This document shows positions 1 through 5,574 of a stretch of DNA of 21,534 nt, in pieces. Each line of letters begins with the position of its first letter. The stretch's first letter is position 1. This DNA comes from a virus: the IMG/VR virus record IMGVR_UViG_3300044960_000543, positions 1 to 21,534 of that record. One strand, given 5' to 3'. The notes below the pieces were generated by a model. The model searched no databases. It was given only the letters and a program-made list of their open reading frames with translations, and was not told where the DNA came from. Made by a program: the position numbers and the translations under genes.

Positions 1-108
1 GCCGACTGACTGGATCGCCACACCGTACTTGCGGGTGAGCGCGGTCAGTTCGGCGATGAACTTGTCGTAGTTGACTTCCGTGATCGGGTTGGTGGTGACG
101 GCGGCCAT
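1..108 (-). CDS. Hypothetical phage protein, C-terminus beyond window
   Basis: Leftward reading frame starting at an ATG (complement of 106-108) and running off the left edge after 36 codons. The visible protein begins MAAVTTNPITEVNYDKFIAE and continues LTALTRKYGVAIQSVG. A GAGGAG ribosome-binding site lies 6 bases upstream of the ATG. The start is only 10 bases after the stop of the preceding leftward gene (119-484), so the two are probably co-transcribed. It is the only start in the leftward cluster without a copy of the repeated leader. I do not recognise a named domain. The short stretch suggests a small soluble phage accessory protein, but the function is unknown. Confidence 0.75.
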   Translation of the reverse strand, partial: MAAVTTNPITEVNYDKFIAELTALTRKYGVAIQSVG

Positions 109-118
109 GTCGATCTCC

Positions 119-484
119 TCAGGCGGCGAGTTCTTCGACGATCTCGCAGTGAGTCACAAAGCCCGTCAGGTAGGGCAGGCCGCGCGGGATTCCGTAAGCC
201 TTGCTGGTCAGGTTGCCAATCGTCCAACCCATCCATTTGGCGACCGCCGCATCGACCGCCTGCTCGATGGCGCGCCCCTTGTGCATCTCGTTGAGGACGC
301 TATCCGCAAAGTGCCGCCCGTGGACGCTGTCAAGGAAGGCTCTGACCGAATCGAGAGGCTTGCAGGTGGCGTCGGAGATCGCGGTCATCGCGATGGGCCA
401 GGCGGTTTCGGCGTTGTCGTTCATCGTGCCAAAAAAGCCCCAGGCCTCGTTCTGGGTGGCGGGGATGGTTTGCTTCGTGGTCAT
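119..484 (-). CDS. Hypothetical mobile-element protein, 121 aa
   Basis: I chose the ATG at 484 because AAGGAG sits 6 bases upstream; an in-frame TTG at 547 would add 21 residues but lies inside the repeated leader. The protein starts MTTKQTIPATQNEAWGFFGT and contains VRAFLDSVHGRHFADSVLNE near the middle, then KWMGWTIGNLT and GIPRGLPYLTGFVTHC near the C-terminus. I remember similar unnamed proteins from proteobacterial plasmids and phages, but no function. There is no signal peptide or membrane segment; it looks small, soluble and mixed alpha/beta. It lies in a leftward cluster of accessory genes and is preceded by leader copy R1. Function unknown. Confidence 0.8.
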   Translation of the reverse strand: MTTKQTIPATQNEAWGFFGTMNDNAETAWPIAMTAISDATCKPLDSVRAFLDSVHGRHFADSVLNEMHKGRAIEQAVDAAVAKWMGWTIGNLTSKAYGIPRGLPYLTGFVTHCEIVEELAA

Positions 485-558
485 CTTCGTCTCCTTGATT
501 GATCGTTGCGACACCCGTAGTAACGCGCTGTTCGATTGAGAAGCCAAGCGTTTTCTGC
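485..558 (-). repeat. Leader repeat R1 (upstream of the 121-aa gene)
   Basis: First of four related 74-75 bp leaders in the leftward cluster. On the plus strand its core (525-550) is identical for 26 bases to copy R3 (1506-1531); after one mismatch the next 7 bases also match. The core can form a short hairpin (GCT...AGC flanks). The segment ends at an AAGGAG ribosome-binding site and the ATG of the gene. Confidence 0.8.
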
Positions 559-561
559 ATC

Positions 562-603
562 ATTTTTTTGAGGGCGGCGACGGGTTTCGCCACCCCGGTT
601 TCG
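562..603. other. Stem-loop with cosN-like motif next to a T-run
   Basis: The gap between leader R1 and the DUF3489 gene holds a run of seven T (563-569) followed by an inverted repeat, GGCGGCGA (573-580) and TCGCCACC (587-594), which pair as 8 bp with one G-T wobble around a 6-base loop. The T-run is on the wrong side to make an intrinsic terminator for either strand (it reads as A downstream of the leftward stem). The sequence GGGCGGCGAC (572-581) followed by GGGTTTCGC (582-590) resembles the lambda cosN region with five bases missing. Function is not established. Confidence 0.4.
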
Positions 604-1185
604 TCAGATGATTCTGTAGACGCGCTCGCCGCCCTCGGGCTTTTCCGAGGTGATGGTGAGTCCGAGTTTCTTCTTGAAGGCCCCGGCGAAGGTGCCGCGC
701 ACGGTGTGCGCCTGCCAGCCGGTGGCCGCGCAGATCTGGTTGATGGTCGCCCCCTCCGGGCGCTGCAGCATCTGGATCACGGTGGCCTGCTTGCTGTTCT
801 CGCGGGTGCGGGGCTTGCCCTCGACGCCGACCTTGAGCAGGCGCCGGGTGGCGTCCTGTTTTGGCCGCAAGCTCGAAACTTCGCTTCGCTCGTTTTCTTG
901 CGCCCAGTTGGCTTCTGCGGCCGACACGGCGGCCTCGACCTCAGGGTCGGGGTGAAGGGCGGCCGGCGTCGGCCGGGCGCGCCCCAGGGCGTCGTAGCCC
1001 TCGGCGGCGACGAACCAGTCGGTGCTGTCGCGGGTGATCAGGGCCTTGTTGAACAGGCCCTCCAGCACCTTGGTGCGGGCACCGCCCTTGATATTGTCGG
1101 GGAACCATTCGATCTTGCCGCCGGTGTGTTCGATGGCGTAGGCGAGGATGGCGTGCTGGGCCGGGGTCAGTTGGAGGGTGGTCAT
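604..1185 (-). CDS. DUF3489 domain protein, 193 aa
   Basis: I chose the ATG at 1185, which has an AAGGAG site 6 bases upstream; a TTG 63 bases further upstream lies in the repeated leader. The N-terminal half (residues 1-75, MTTLQLTPAQHAILAYAIEH onward) looks like a small winged-helix-like module, with a variable linker at about 76-125. The C-terminal part (about 128-193) matches my memory of DUF3489: SKQATVIQMLQRPEGATI, then ATGWQAHTVRGT and GGERVYRI. In DUF3489 proteins this region looks like a small helix-turn-helix domain, so nucleic-acid binding is likely but unproven. The linker includes a low-complexity stretch (ENERSEVSSLRPKQ) encoded by AT-richer sequence with GCGAAG repeats. Leader R2 precedes it. 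The exact role in the phage is unknown. Confidence 0.88.
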   Translation of the reverse strand: MTTLQLTPAQHAILAYAIEHTGGKIEWFPDNIKGGARTKVLEGLFNKALITRDSTDWFVAAEGYDALGRARPTPAALHPDPEVEAAVSAAEANWAQENERSEVSSLRPKQDATRRLLKVGVEGKPRTRENSKQATVIQMLQRPEGATINQICAATGWQAHTVRGTFAGAFKKKLGLTITSEKPEGGERVYRII

Positions 1186-1259
1186 TGGATGCTCCTTCGT
1201 GGTGGTTGATGGTGTGGTCATGAACGCGCTGTTCGAGAGTGAAGCCAAGCGCCTTCCGC
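1186..1259 (-). repeat. Leader repeat R2 (upstream of DUF3489 gene)
   Basis: Second leader copy. It keeps the CGCGCTGTTCGA and GAAGCCAAGCG blocks of R1 and R3, but differs between them. Flanking GCGCT and AGCGC on the coding strand could pair. The distance from the TTG in the core to the gene's ATG is 63 bases, the same as in R1 and R4. Confidence 0.8.
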
Positions 1260-1266
1260 TTCTTTT

Positions 1267-1464
1267 TCAGCTCTGCTTCGCGGCCTGCCGGCCTGCCTCG
1301 TAGGCGGCCATCAGGGCGCTCTTGACGCCCCAGACGCTGACCTCGTGGAAGTCCATCCGGTCGCTGTTGCGGGTTTCCAGGGTTTCGATGAACAGGTGAT
1401 CCAGCGCGATCTGCTGGAGCAGAGTTTCGAGGGCTTGGGTGACCTGGGGGGCTTGCTTGCTCAT
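1267..1464 (-). CDS. DUF6900-like small protein, 65 aa
   Basis: The ATG at 1464 has an AAGGAG site 6 bases upstream. The 65-residue protein begins MSKQAPQVTQALETLLQQIA and includes the segment HLFIETLETRNSDRMDFHEV, then SVWGVKSALMAAYEAGRQ. This pattern (hydrophobic helix, FIETLETRNSDRMDFHEVSVW, helix with AAYEAG) agrees with the DUF6900 family of phage and plasmid proteins as I remember it. No biochemical function is known to me. No membrane segment is visible. It sits between the DUF3489 gene and the 91-aa gene, with leader R3 in front, so it is part of the same leftward accessory cluster. Confidence 0.85.
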   Translation of the reverse strand: MSKQAPQVTQALETLLQQIALDHLFIETLETRNSDRMDFHEVSVWGVKSALMAAYEAGRQAAKQS

Positions 1465-1539
1465 GTGCTTCTCCTTGTGGCGTCGTTGAGGGTGATGGCA
1501 TTCAGGCGCTGTTCGATTGAGAAGCCAAGCGCTTTCTGC
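1465..1539 (-). repeat. Leader repeat R3 (upstream of DUF6900 gene)
   Basis: Third leader copy, one base longer than the others. The core (1506-1531) is identical to R1 over 26 bases. Because of the extra base and a stop codon, its TTG is not in frame with the downstream gene, unlike the other three copies. This argues that the leader works as DNA or RNA rather than as an N-terminal extension of the protein. Confidence 0.82.
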
Positions 1540-1553
1540 CTGGCTGCGCAGAT

Positions 1554-1829
1554 TTATTTGCGCCCTGCCTTGAGTGCCTGGATGCCCTCGTGGGCGAGCG
1601 TCAGGGCTGCGGTTTGAAACGCGATGTGCGAGACACCGGGCGCCTCCTTGGCGTCATCGATCAGCTGGTCGATGGCCTGGCGGGCCTTGGCGCGCATCGC
1701 CGCGCAGGCGGCATCGAGTTCGGCGTCGCTGGCGCTTTTGACGTCCGGGTACAGGCGTATCAACAAGGTCAATGCGGCATCACCCAGTTTCTTGCCCAGG
1801 GTGTCCAGTTTGTCGGTGTAGGTGCTCAT
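1554..1829 (-). CDS. Hypothetical small helical protein, 91 aa
   Basis: The ATG at 1829 is preceded by a CAGGAGACGG ribosome-binding site. The protein starts MSTYTDKLDTLGKKLGDAAL and ends in EGIQALKAGRK. It is rich in Ala, Asp and Lys, with spacing typical of a few amphipathic helices (DAELDAACAAMRAKARQAID, then DDAKEAPGVSHIAFQTAALT). There are no transmembrane segments and no motif I recognise. It is the first gene of the leftward cluster and faces the late operon across the divergent gap, with leader R4 in front. If the cluster has one promoter, it probably lies upstream of this gene. Function unknown. Confidence 0.75.
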   Translation of the reverse strand: MSTYTDKLDTLGKKLGDAALTLLIRLYPDVKSASDAELDAACAAMRAKARQAIDQLIDDAKEAPGVSHIAFQTAALTLAHEGIQALKAGRK

Positions 1830-1903
1830 GTCCGTCTCCTGCGATGTGGTGGGTGGTGATGGCATGAACGCGCTTCTTTGGAGGAAAGCCAAGCTCTGAA
1901 TCG
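1830..1903 (-). repeat. Leader repeat R4 (upstream of the 91-aa gene)
   Basis: Most diverged leader copy. It keeps TGAACGCGCTTC and AAAGCCAAGC, and the 63-base spacing to the gene's ATG. Where R2 and R3 have GCGCT...AGCGC flanks, R4 has GCTT...AAGC on the coding strand, so a short pairing is kept with different bases. It occupies most of the divergent gap. Confidence 0.65.
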
Positions 1904-1944
1904 CAACGTCGGAGAAAATCTGCGATGGGCTTGATGTAAATCAC
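1904..1944. promoter_or_regulatory. Divergent regulatory gap with TTGAT-N4-ATCA palindrome
   Basis: This is the unrepeated part of the gap between the leftward accessory genes and the rightward late operon. TTGATGTAAATCAC (1931-1944) fits the FNR/ANR-type box TTGAT-N4-ATCAA at 9 of 10 defined positions and ends immediately before the ATG of the small terminase gene. On the minus strand TTTACA within it could also be a -35 element, but no convincing -10 follows at the right distance. No strong promoter is visible on either strand. Confidence 0.35.
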
Positions 1945-2502
1945 ATGGGTCTGTCGATACGCGCTTACGCCCGGCATCGCGGCGTCTCCCACGTGGCGGT
2001 CAAGAAGGCCATCGACAGCGGACGCATCACGCCCGAGGCCGATGGCACCCTCGACCCGGCCCGGGCGGATGCGGAGTGGGCGAGAAACACCGTGCCTGTT
2101 CGGCAGGCTGCCAAGGTTGGGACTGCCGTCAAACCTGCCGCTGCCGAATCGCCCCGCGCCCGGCCACAGGAGTCACCGGAAGCGGCAGCGCCGGCACTTT
2201 CGACCGGCGGGGCTTCCCTGCTGCAGGCGCGCACGGTCAACGAGGTCGTCAAGGCGCAGACCAACAAGCTGCGTCTCGCGCAACTCAAAGGGGAGCTTGT
2301 CGACCGGGCGCAGGCCATCGCCCATGTGTTCAAGCTGGCGAGGGCAGAGCGCGACGCCTGGCTCAACTGGCCGAATCGCATCACGCCGATCCTTGCGGCG
2401 GAACTGGGCATCGACGAGCACACCCTGTTCGTGGCCCTCGACGTCGCCGTGCGCGTGCATCTGGAGGAACTGGGTGAGTTCGTGCCGAAGGTGGATGGAT
2501 GA
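1945..2502 (+). CDS. terS: Terminase small subunit, Nu1-like
   Basis: This 185-residue protein probably recognises the packaging site and recruits the large terminase. The N-terminus (MGLSIRAYARHRGVSHVAVK, about residues 2-30) has the shape of the winged-helix domain of lambda Nu1, where the first helices read as a MerR/excisionase-like helix-turn-helix. An Ala/Pro-rich linker follows (about 50-92). The C-terminal helices (about 95-185, including NEVVKAQTNKLRLAQLKGEL and LARAERDAWLNWP) match the usual assembly and large-subunit contact region. The ATG at 1945 has only weak Shine-Dalgarno complementarity, and no alternative start lies just upstream. The gene's stop overlaps the ATG of the large subunit (ATGA), which supports translational coupling. 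It heads the rightward late operon. The assignment rests on context plus domain shape. Confidence 0.85.
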   Translation: MGLSIRAYARHRGVSHVAVKKAIDSGRITPEADGTLDPARADAEWARNTVPVRQAAKVGTAVKPAAAESPRARPQESPEAAAPALSTGGASLLQARTVNEVVKAQTNKLRLAQLKGELVDRAQAIAHVFKLARAERDAWLNWPNRITPILAAELGIDEHTLFVALDVAVRVHLEELGEFVPKVDG

Positions 2503-4460
2503 GTGCGGACGATTACGAAGGGGCGATCGAGATCGAGCGCGCCTGGCGTGAAGGTCTGCGACCGGATCCGCGTCTCACCGTCTCGGAATGGGCCGAGCGC
2601 TACCGCATGCTCTCGACCAAGGAATCGGCGGAACCCGGGCGCTGGCGCAATAGCCGCACGCCGTACCTCAAGGAGATCATGGACTGCCTGTCGCCCTCCT
2701 CGCCGGTGGAACGGGTGGTGTTCATGAAGGGCGCGCAGGTAGGAGGCACGGAGCTCGGCTTGAACTGGGTGGGATACGTCATCCATCACGCGCCTGGCCC
2801 GATGATGATCGTCTGGCCGACCACCGAGATGGCGCAGCGCAACTCCAAGCACCGCATCGATCCGCTGATCGAGGAATCGCCGGTGCTCAAGGACATCATC
2901 GCGCCGGCGCGCAGTCGGGACTCCGGCAACACGGTGCTGATGAAGGAATTTCGTGGCGGCGTGCTGGTCATGACCGGGGCGAACAGTGCGGTGGGGCTAC
3001 GCTCCATGCCGGTGCGCTACCTGTTCCTGGACGAAGTGGATGCCTATCCGCTGGATGTGGCAGGAGAAGGTGATGCGATCCACCTGGCCGAAGCCAGAAC
3101 GCGGACGTTCGCGCGCCGCAAGATTCTGCTGGTGTCCACCCCCACCATCGCCGGGGCGTCCATCATCGAGCGCGAGTACGAAGCCTCCGACCAGCGCCGC
3201 TACTTCGTGCCCTGCCCGCACTGCGGGCACCGGCAGTGGCTGCGCTTCGAGCAGCTGCGCTGGGAACGCGGCCGCCCGGAGACGGCGGCCTACGTATGCG
3301 AGGCCTGCGCCGAGCCGATCCCGGAGCACCACAAGCCCGGGATGCTGGAACAAGGCCAGTGGCAGGCGATGGGTGATGGCAGAACCGCCGGGTTTCATCT
3401 GTCCAGCCTCTACAGCCCTTGGCGCAAGTGGCGGGAGATCGCGGCGTCCTGGGAAAAAGCGGCCATGTCCGAGCACAAGTCGGTGGCGACGATCAAGGCG
3501 TTCAAGAACTCGGAACTCGGCGAGACCTGGGTCGAGGAAGGTGAAGCGCCCGACTGGCAGCGCCTGATGGAACGCCGCGAGGATTACCGCATCGGCACGG
3601 TGCCGGCAGGCGGATTGCTGCTCACCGCCGGGGCCGACGTGCAGAAAGACCGCATCGAGGTGTCCGTCTGGGCCTTCGGACGCGGCAGGGAAGCCTGGCT
3701 TATCGAGCACCGGGTGCTCATGGGCGATACCGCCCGCGACGAGGTCTGGAAGCGTCTCTCCAGCGTTCTCGCCGAGACCTGGACGCACGAGAGCGGCTGC
3801 CAGTTGTCCCTGGCGAGGATGGCACTCGATACCGGTTTTGCCACCCAGGAGGCCTACGCCTTCGTGCGCCGCCTGCGGGATTCCCGCATGATGGCGGTGA
3901 AGGGTGTCGCCCGCGGCGCCGCCCTCATCGGCACGCCCACCGCCGTGGACGCATTGATGAGCGGCAAACGACTGCGCCGGGGCATCCGGGTGTTCCCGGT
4001 GGCAGGCGGCATTGCCAAGCTCGAGTTCTACAACGCGCTGCGCAAGACGCCTGAGGTGACCGAGGATGGGGTCACGATGCGTTACCCCATCGGCTACATC
4101 CACCTGCCCAAGGTGGATTCCGAGTTTCTGCAGCAGCTTTGCGCCGAGCAGCTCGTCACCCGCCGTGATCGAAACGGCTACCCGGTGCGCGAATGGCAGA
4201 AGATGCGCGAGCGCAACGAAGCCCTGGACTGCTACGTCTATGCCCGCGCGGCGGCTGCTGCAGCAGGACTTGACCGCTTCGAGGAGAGGCACTGGCGGGA
4301 ACTTGCGCGGCAACTCGGATTGCCGCCGCCAACCGAGGCGCAATTGCCAACCGACGATTTGACCGAGGCCACCACCCGAGACTCATTCGGCGGTGGCCTC
4401 GCTGTTTCCGGCCACCGTAACACCGGCCGGCGCGTGATCAAGAGCCGCTGGATCGGATGA
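2499..4460 (+). CDS. terL: Terminase large subunit, lambda gpA family
   Basis: This 653-residue protein is the packaging motor: an ATPase that pumps DNA into the prohead and a nuclease that cuts concatemers. The ATPase half carries a Walker A-type loop KGAQVGGT (residues 77-84), a Walker B strand RYLFLDEVD (173-181, with D178 and E179), and the coupling motif LVSTPT (211-216). A zinc-finger-like insert, CPHC (239-242) and CEAC (267-270), is typical of the gpA branch. The C-terminal nuclease half has acidic candidates at GAD (D380) and ALDTGF (D444). The length matches gpA (641 residues). The ATG overlaps the small-subunit stop by four bases. The family assignment is firm; the individual nuclease residues are my reading. 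Confidence 0.97.
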   Translation: MSADDYEGAIEIERAWREGLRPDPRLTVSEWAERYRMLSTKESAEPGRWRNSRTPYLKEIMDCLSPSSPVERVVFMKGAQVGGTELGLNWVGYVIHHAPGPMMIVWPTTEMAQRNSKHRIDPLIEESPVLKDIIAPARSRDSGNTVLMKEFRGGVLVMTGANSAVGLRSMPVRYLFLDEVDAYPLDVAGEGDAIHLAEARTRTFARRKILLVSTPTIAGASIIEREYEASDQRRYFVPCPHCGHRQWLRFEQLRWERGRPETAAYVCEACAEPIPEHHKPGMLEQGQWQAMGDGRTAGFHLSSLYSPWRKWREIAASWEKAAMSEHKSVATIKAFKNSELGETWVEEGEAPDWQRLMERREDYRIGTVPAGGLLLTAGADVQKDRIEVSVWAFGRGREAWLIEHRVLMGDTARDEVWKRLSSVLAETWTHESGCQLSLARMALDTGFATQEAYAFVRRLRDSRMMAVKGVARGAALIGTPTAVDALMSGKRLRRGIRVFPVAGGIAKLEFYNALRKTPEVTEDGVTMRYPIGYIHLPKVDSEFLQQLCAEQLVTRRDRNGYPVREWQKMRERNEALDCYVYARAAAAAAGLDRFEERHWRELARQLGLPPPTEAQLPTDDLTEATTRDSFGGGLAVSGHRNTGRRVIKSRWIG

Positions 4461-4487
4461 CCTTCAACCACAGCAAGGAGAGTTTCC

Positions 4488-4961
4488 ATGAGTTTGCAAG
4501 CCCGTATCGAAACCCTGGCCACCCGCATCGCCCAGGAGTTCAACACCACCAACGGCAAGATCGGCAACCTGGCCGGGCTTTCGACCACCGCCAAGGCGAA
4601 CCTGGTGGCGGCGATCAACGAGGTGGCCGCTGCAGTCGCCTCCGGCGCGCTGATCGATGATCAGAACGTCGCGACCACCACCACCTACTCCTCGGACAAG
4701 ATCGTCACGCTGCTCAATGCGCTGAAAGCCGAAATTCTCGGTGGCGCCGATGCGGCATACGACACCCTGCTGGAACTGCAGCAGGCGATCCAGGCGGATC
4801 AGACCGGTCTGGCTGCGCTGACTACGGCGGTCAATAACCGCGTGCGTTTCGATGCCGCGCAGACCCTCACCACGGCAGAACAGGCGCAGGCCTGCGCCAA
4901 CATCGGGGTGGGTGATCCGGAAACCAACTTCGTCGCCGTCTTCGAAGCGGCGCTGGTCTGA
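4488..4961 (+). CDS. Tail-fibre-like structural protein 1, 157 aa
   Basis: A strong AAGGAG precedes the ATG at 4488. Residues 31-46 (LSTTAKANLVAAINEV) and 110-142 (including TLTTAEQAQACANIGVGD) are sequence patterns I associate with phage tail-fibre and receptor-binding proteins, where they form trimeric stalk and foot segments. Acidic, Ala-rich helices lie between them (GGADAAYDTLLELQQAI). The N-terminus (MSLQARIETLATRIAQEF) resembles that of the next gene. No membrane segment or signal is visible. It sits between the large terminase and the gpW-type gene, where lambda has no fibre gene. It may therefore be a head-attached or vertex fibre rather than a tail fibre; that is inference. Confidence 0.72.
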   Translation: MSLQARIETLATRIAQEFNTTNGKIGNLAGLSTTAKANLVAAINEVAAAVASGALIDDQNVATTTTYSSDKIVTLLNALKAEILGGADAAYDTLLELQQAIQADQTGLAALTTAVNNRVRFDAAQTLTTAEQAQACANIGVGDPETNFVAVFEAALV

Positions 4962-5353
4962 TGAGCCTCACCGCGCAACTGTCCGGGCTGGCCGCCCGCG
5001 TCGGCACCGAGATCAAGGGGTTGATCCGCCCGAGCCACCCGGGACTCGCACGCGCCTGGGTGAATTTCGGCTATATCGGCGGCGCGATCCAGATCAGGGC
5101 TTCCTACAACGTCGCCGGTGTCACGCGGCTGGCGGCCGGTCGCTACCGCATCACCTTCGCCGCGCCCTTTGCCGATGCCAACTACTGCTGGCTCGCTTTC
5201 GCGCGCAGCAACACCAATAGCAGTACCCAGCGCATGGCGCTCGTCCGGGCGACCACGGATGCCAAGACCGCAGCCTATGTCGAGGTGATCTGCGCAACCG
5301 CCAGTGCGTCGCTCGCCGACACGACCGAAATGAACCTCGTGGTGTATCGCTGA
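4961..5353 (+). CDS. Tail-fibre-like structural protein 2, 130 aa
   Basis: The ATG overlaps the stop of the preceding gene by one base (TGATG). The start MSLTAQLSGLAARVGTEIK mirrors the N-terminus of fibre-like protein 1. Residues 31-78 (RAWVNFGYIGGAIQIRASYN, then RYRITFAAPFADANYCW) fit the small beta-sheet module seen at the tips of many phage tail-fibre proteins (the pattern AWVNF...IRASYN...Y.I.F...F.DANY). The remainder is beta-rich with two cysteines (C76 and C111). It probably forms a host- or surface-contacting tip, perhaps assembling with protein 1. The stop overlaps the next gene by one base. The location in the head module is unusual. Confidence 0.75.
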   Translation: MSLTAQLSGLAARVGTEIKGLIRPSHPGLARAWVNFGYIGGAIQIRASYNVAGVTRLAAGRYRITFAAPFADANYCWLAFARSNTNSSTQRMALVRATTDAKTAAYVEVICATASASLADTTEMNLVVYR

Positions 5354-5574
5354 TGGCCTACAGTCTGGAACAACTCGCCGCCCTCGAAGCCGCGCTGGCA
5401 AAAGGCGAGCGCCGCGTCACCTTCGCCGACAAGACGGTCGAGTACCGCTCGGTCGATGAACTGAAAGCGGCCATCCGCGAGGTCAAGCGCGAGATAGACA
5501 GACTGGATGCCCAGAGCGGGCTGTGGCCCAAAGCGCCGCGCCAGATTCGCGTCACCACCAACAAGGGGTTCTGA
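5353..5574 (+). CDS. Head-tail joining protein, gpW family
   Basis: This 73-residue protein matches lambda gpW in size and layout: an N-terminal helix (SLEQLAALEAALAKGERRV), a short beta-hairpin (VTFADKTVEYRS), and a second helix (VDELKAAIREVKREIDRL), then a flexible tail. gpW-family proteins form a ring on the portal of DNA-filled heads and allow tail attachment. The start and stop codons overlap the neighbours by one base each (TGATG at both ends). Its place directly before the portal gene is the lambda W-B order. Confidence is high from length, helix-hairpin-helix pattern and position. Confidence 0.9.
   Translation: MAYSLEQLAALEAALAKGERRVTFADKTVEYRSVDELKAAIREVKREIDRLDAQSGLWPKAPRQIRVTTNKGF

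Noticed and set aside
547-547. TTG codons in the leaders as alternative starts for the 121-, 193- and 91-aa proteins
   Set aside because: The ATG codons downstream have proper ribosome-binding sites, and the equivalent TTG before the 65-aa gene is out of frame with a stop.
330-593. Leftward frame beginning MAKPVAALKKMMQ
   Set aside because: It overlaps the well-supported 121-aa gene in another frame. I treat the LGFSIEQRV segment as part of the leader repeat and not as a gene.
563-594. Intrinsic terminator at the T-run and stem-loop
   Set aside because: The T-run precedes the stem on the plus strand and reads as A after the stem on the minus strand, so neither strand has stem then U-run.
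1904-1944. Sigma70 promoter in the divergent gap
   Set aside because: TTTACA on the minus strand is a possible -35, but no acceptable -10 lies 16-18 bases further on; the plus strand has none.
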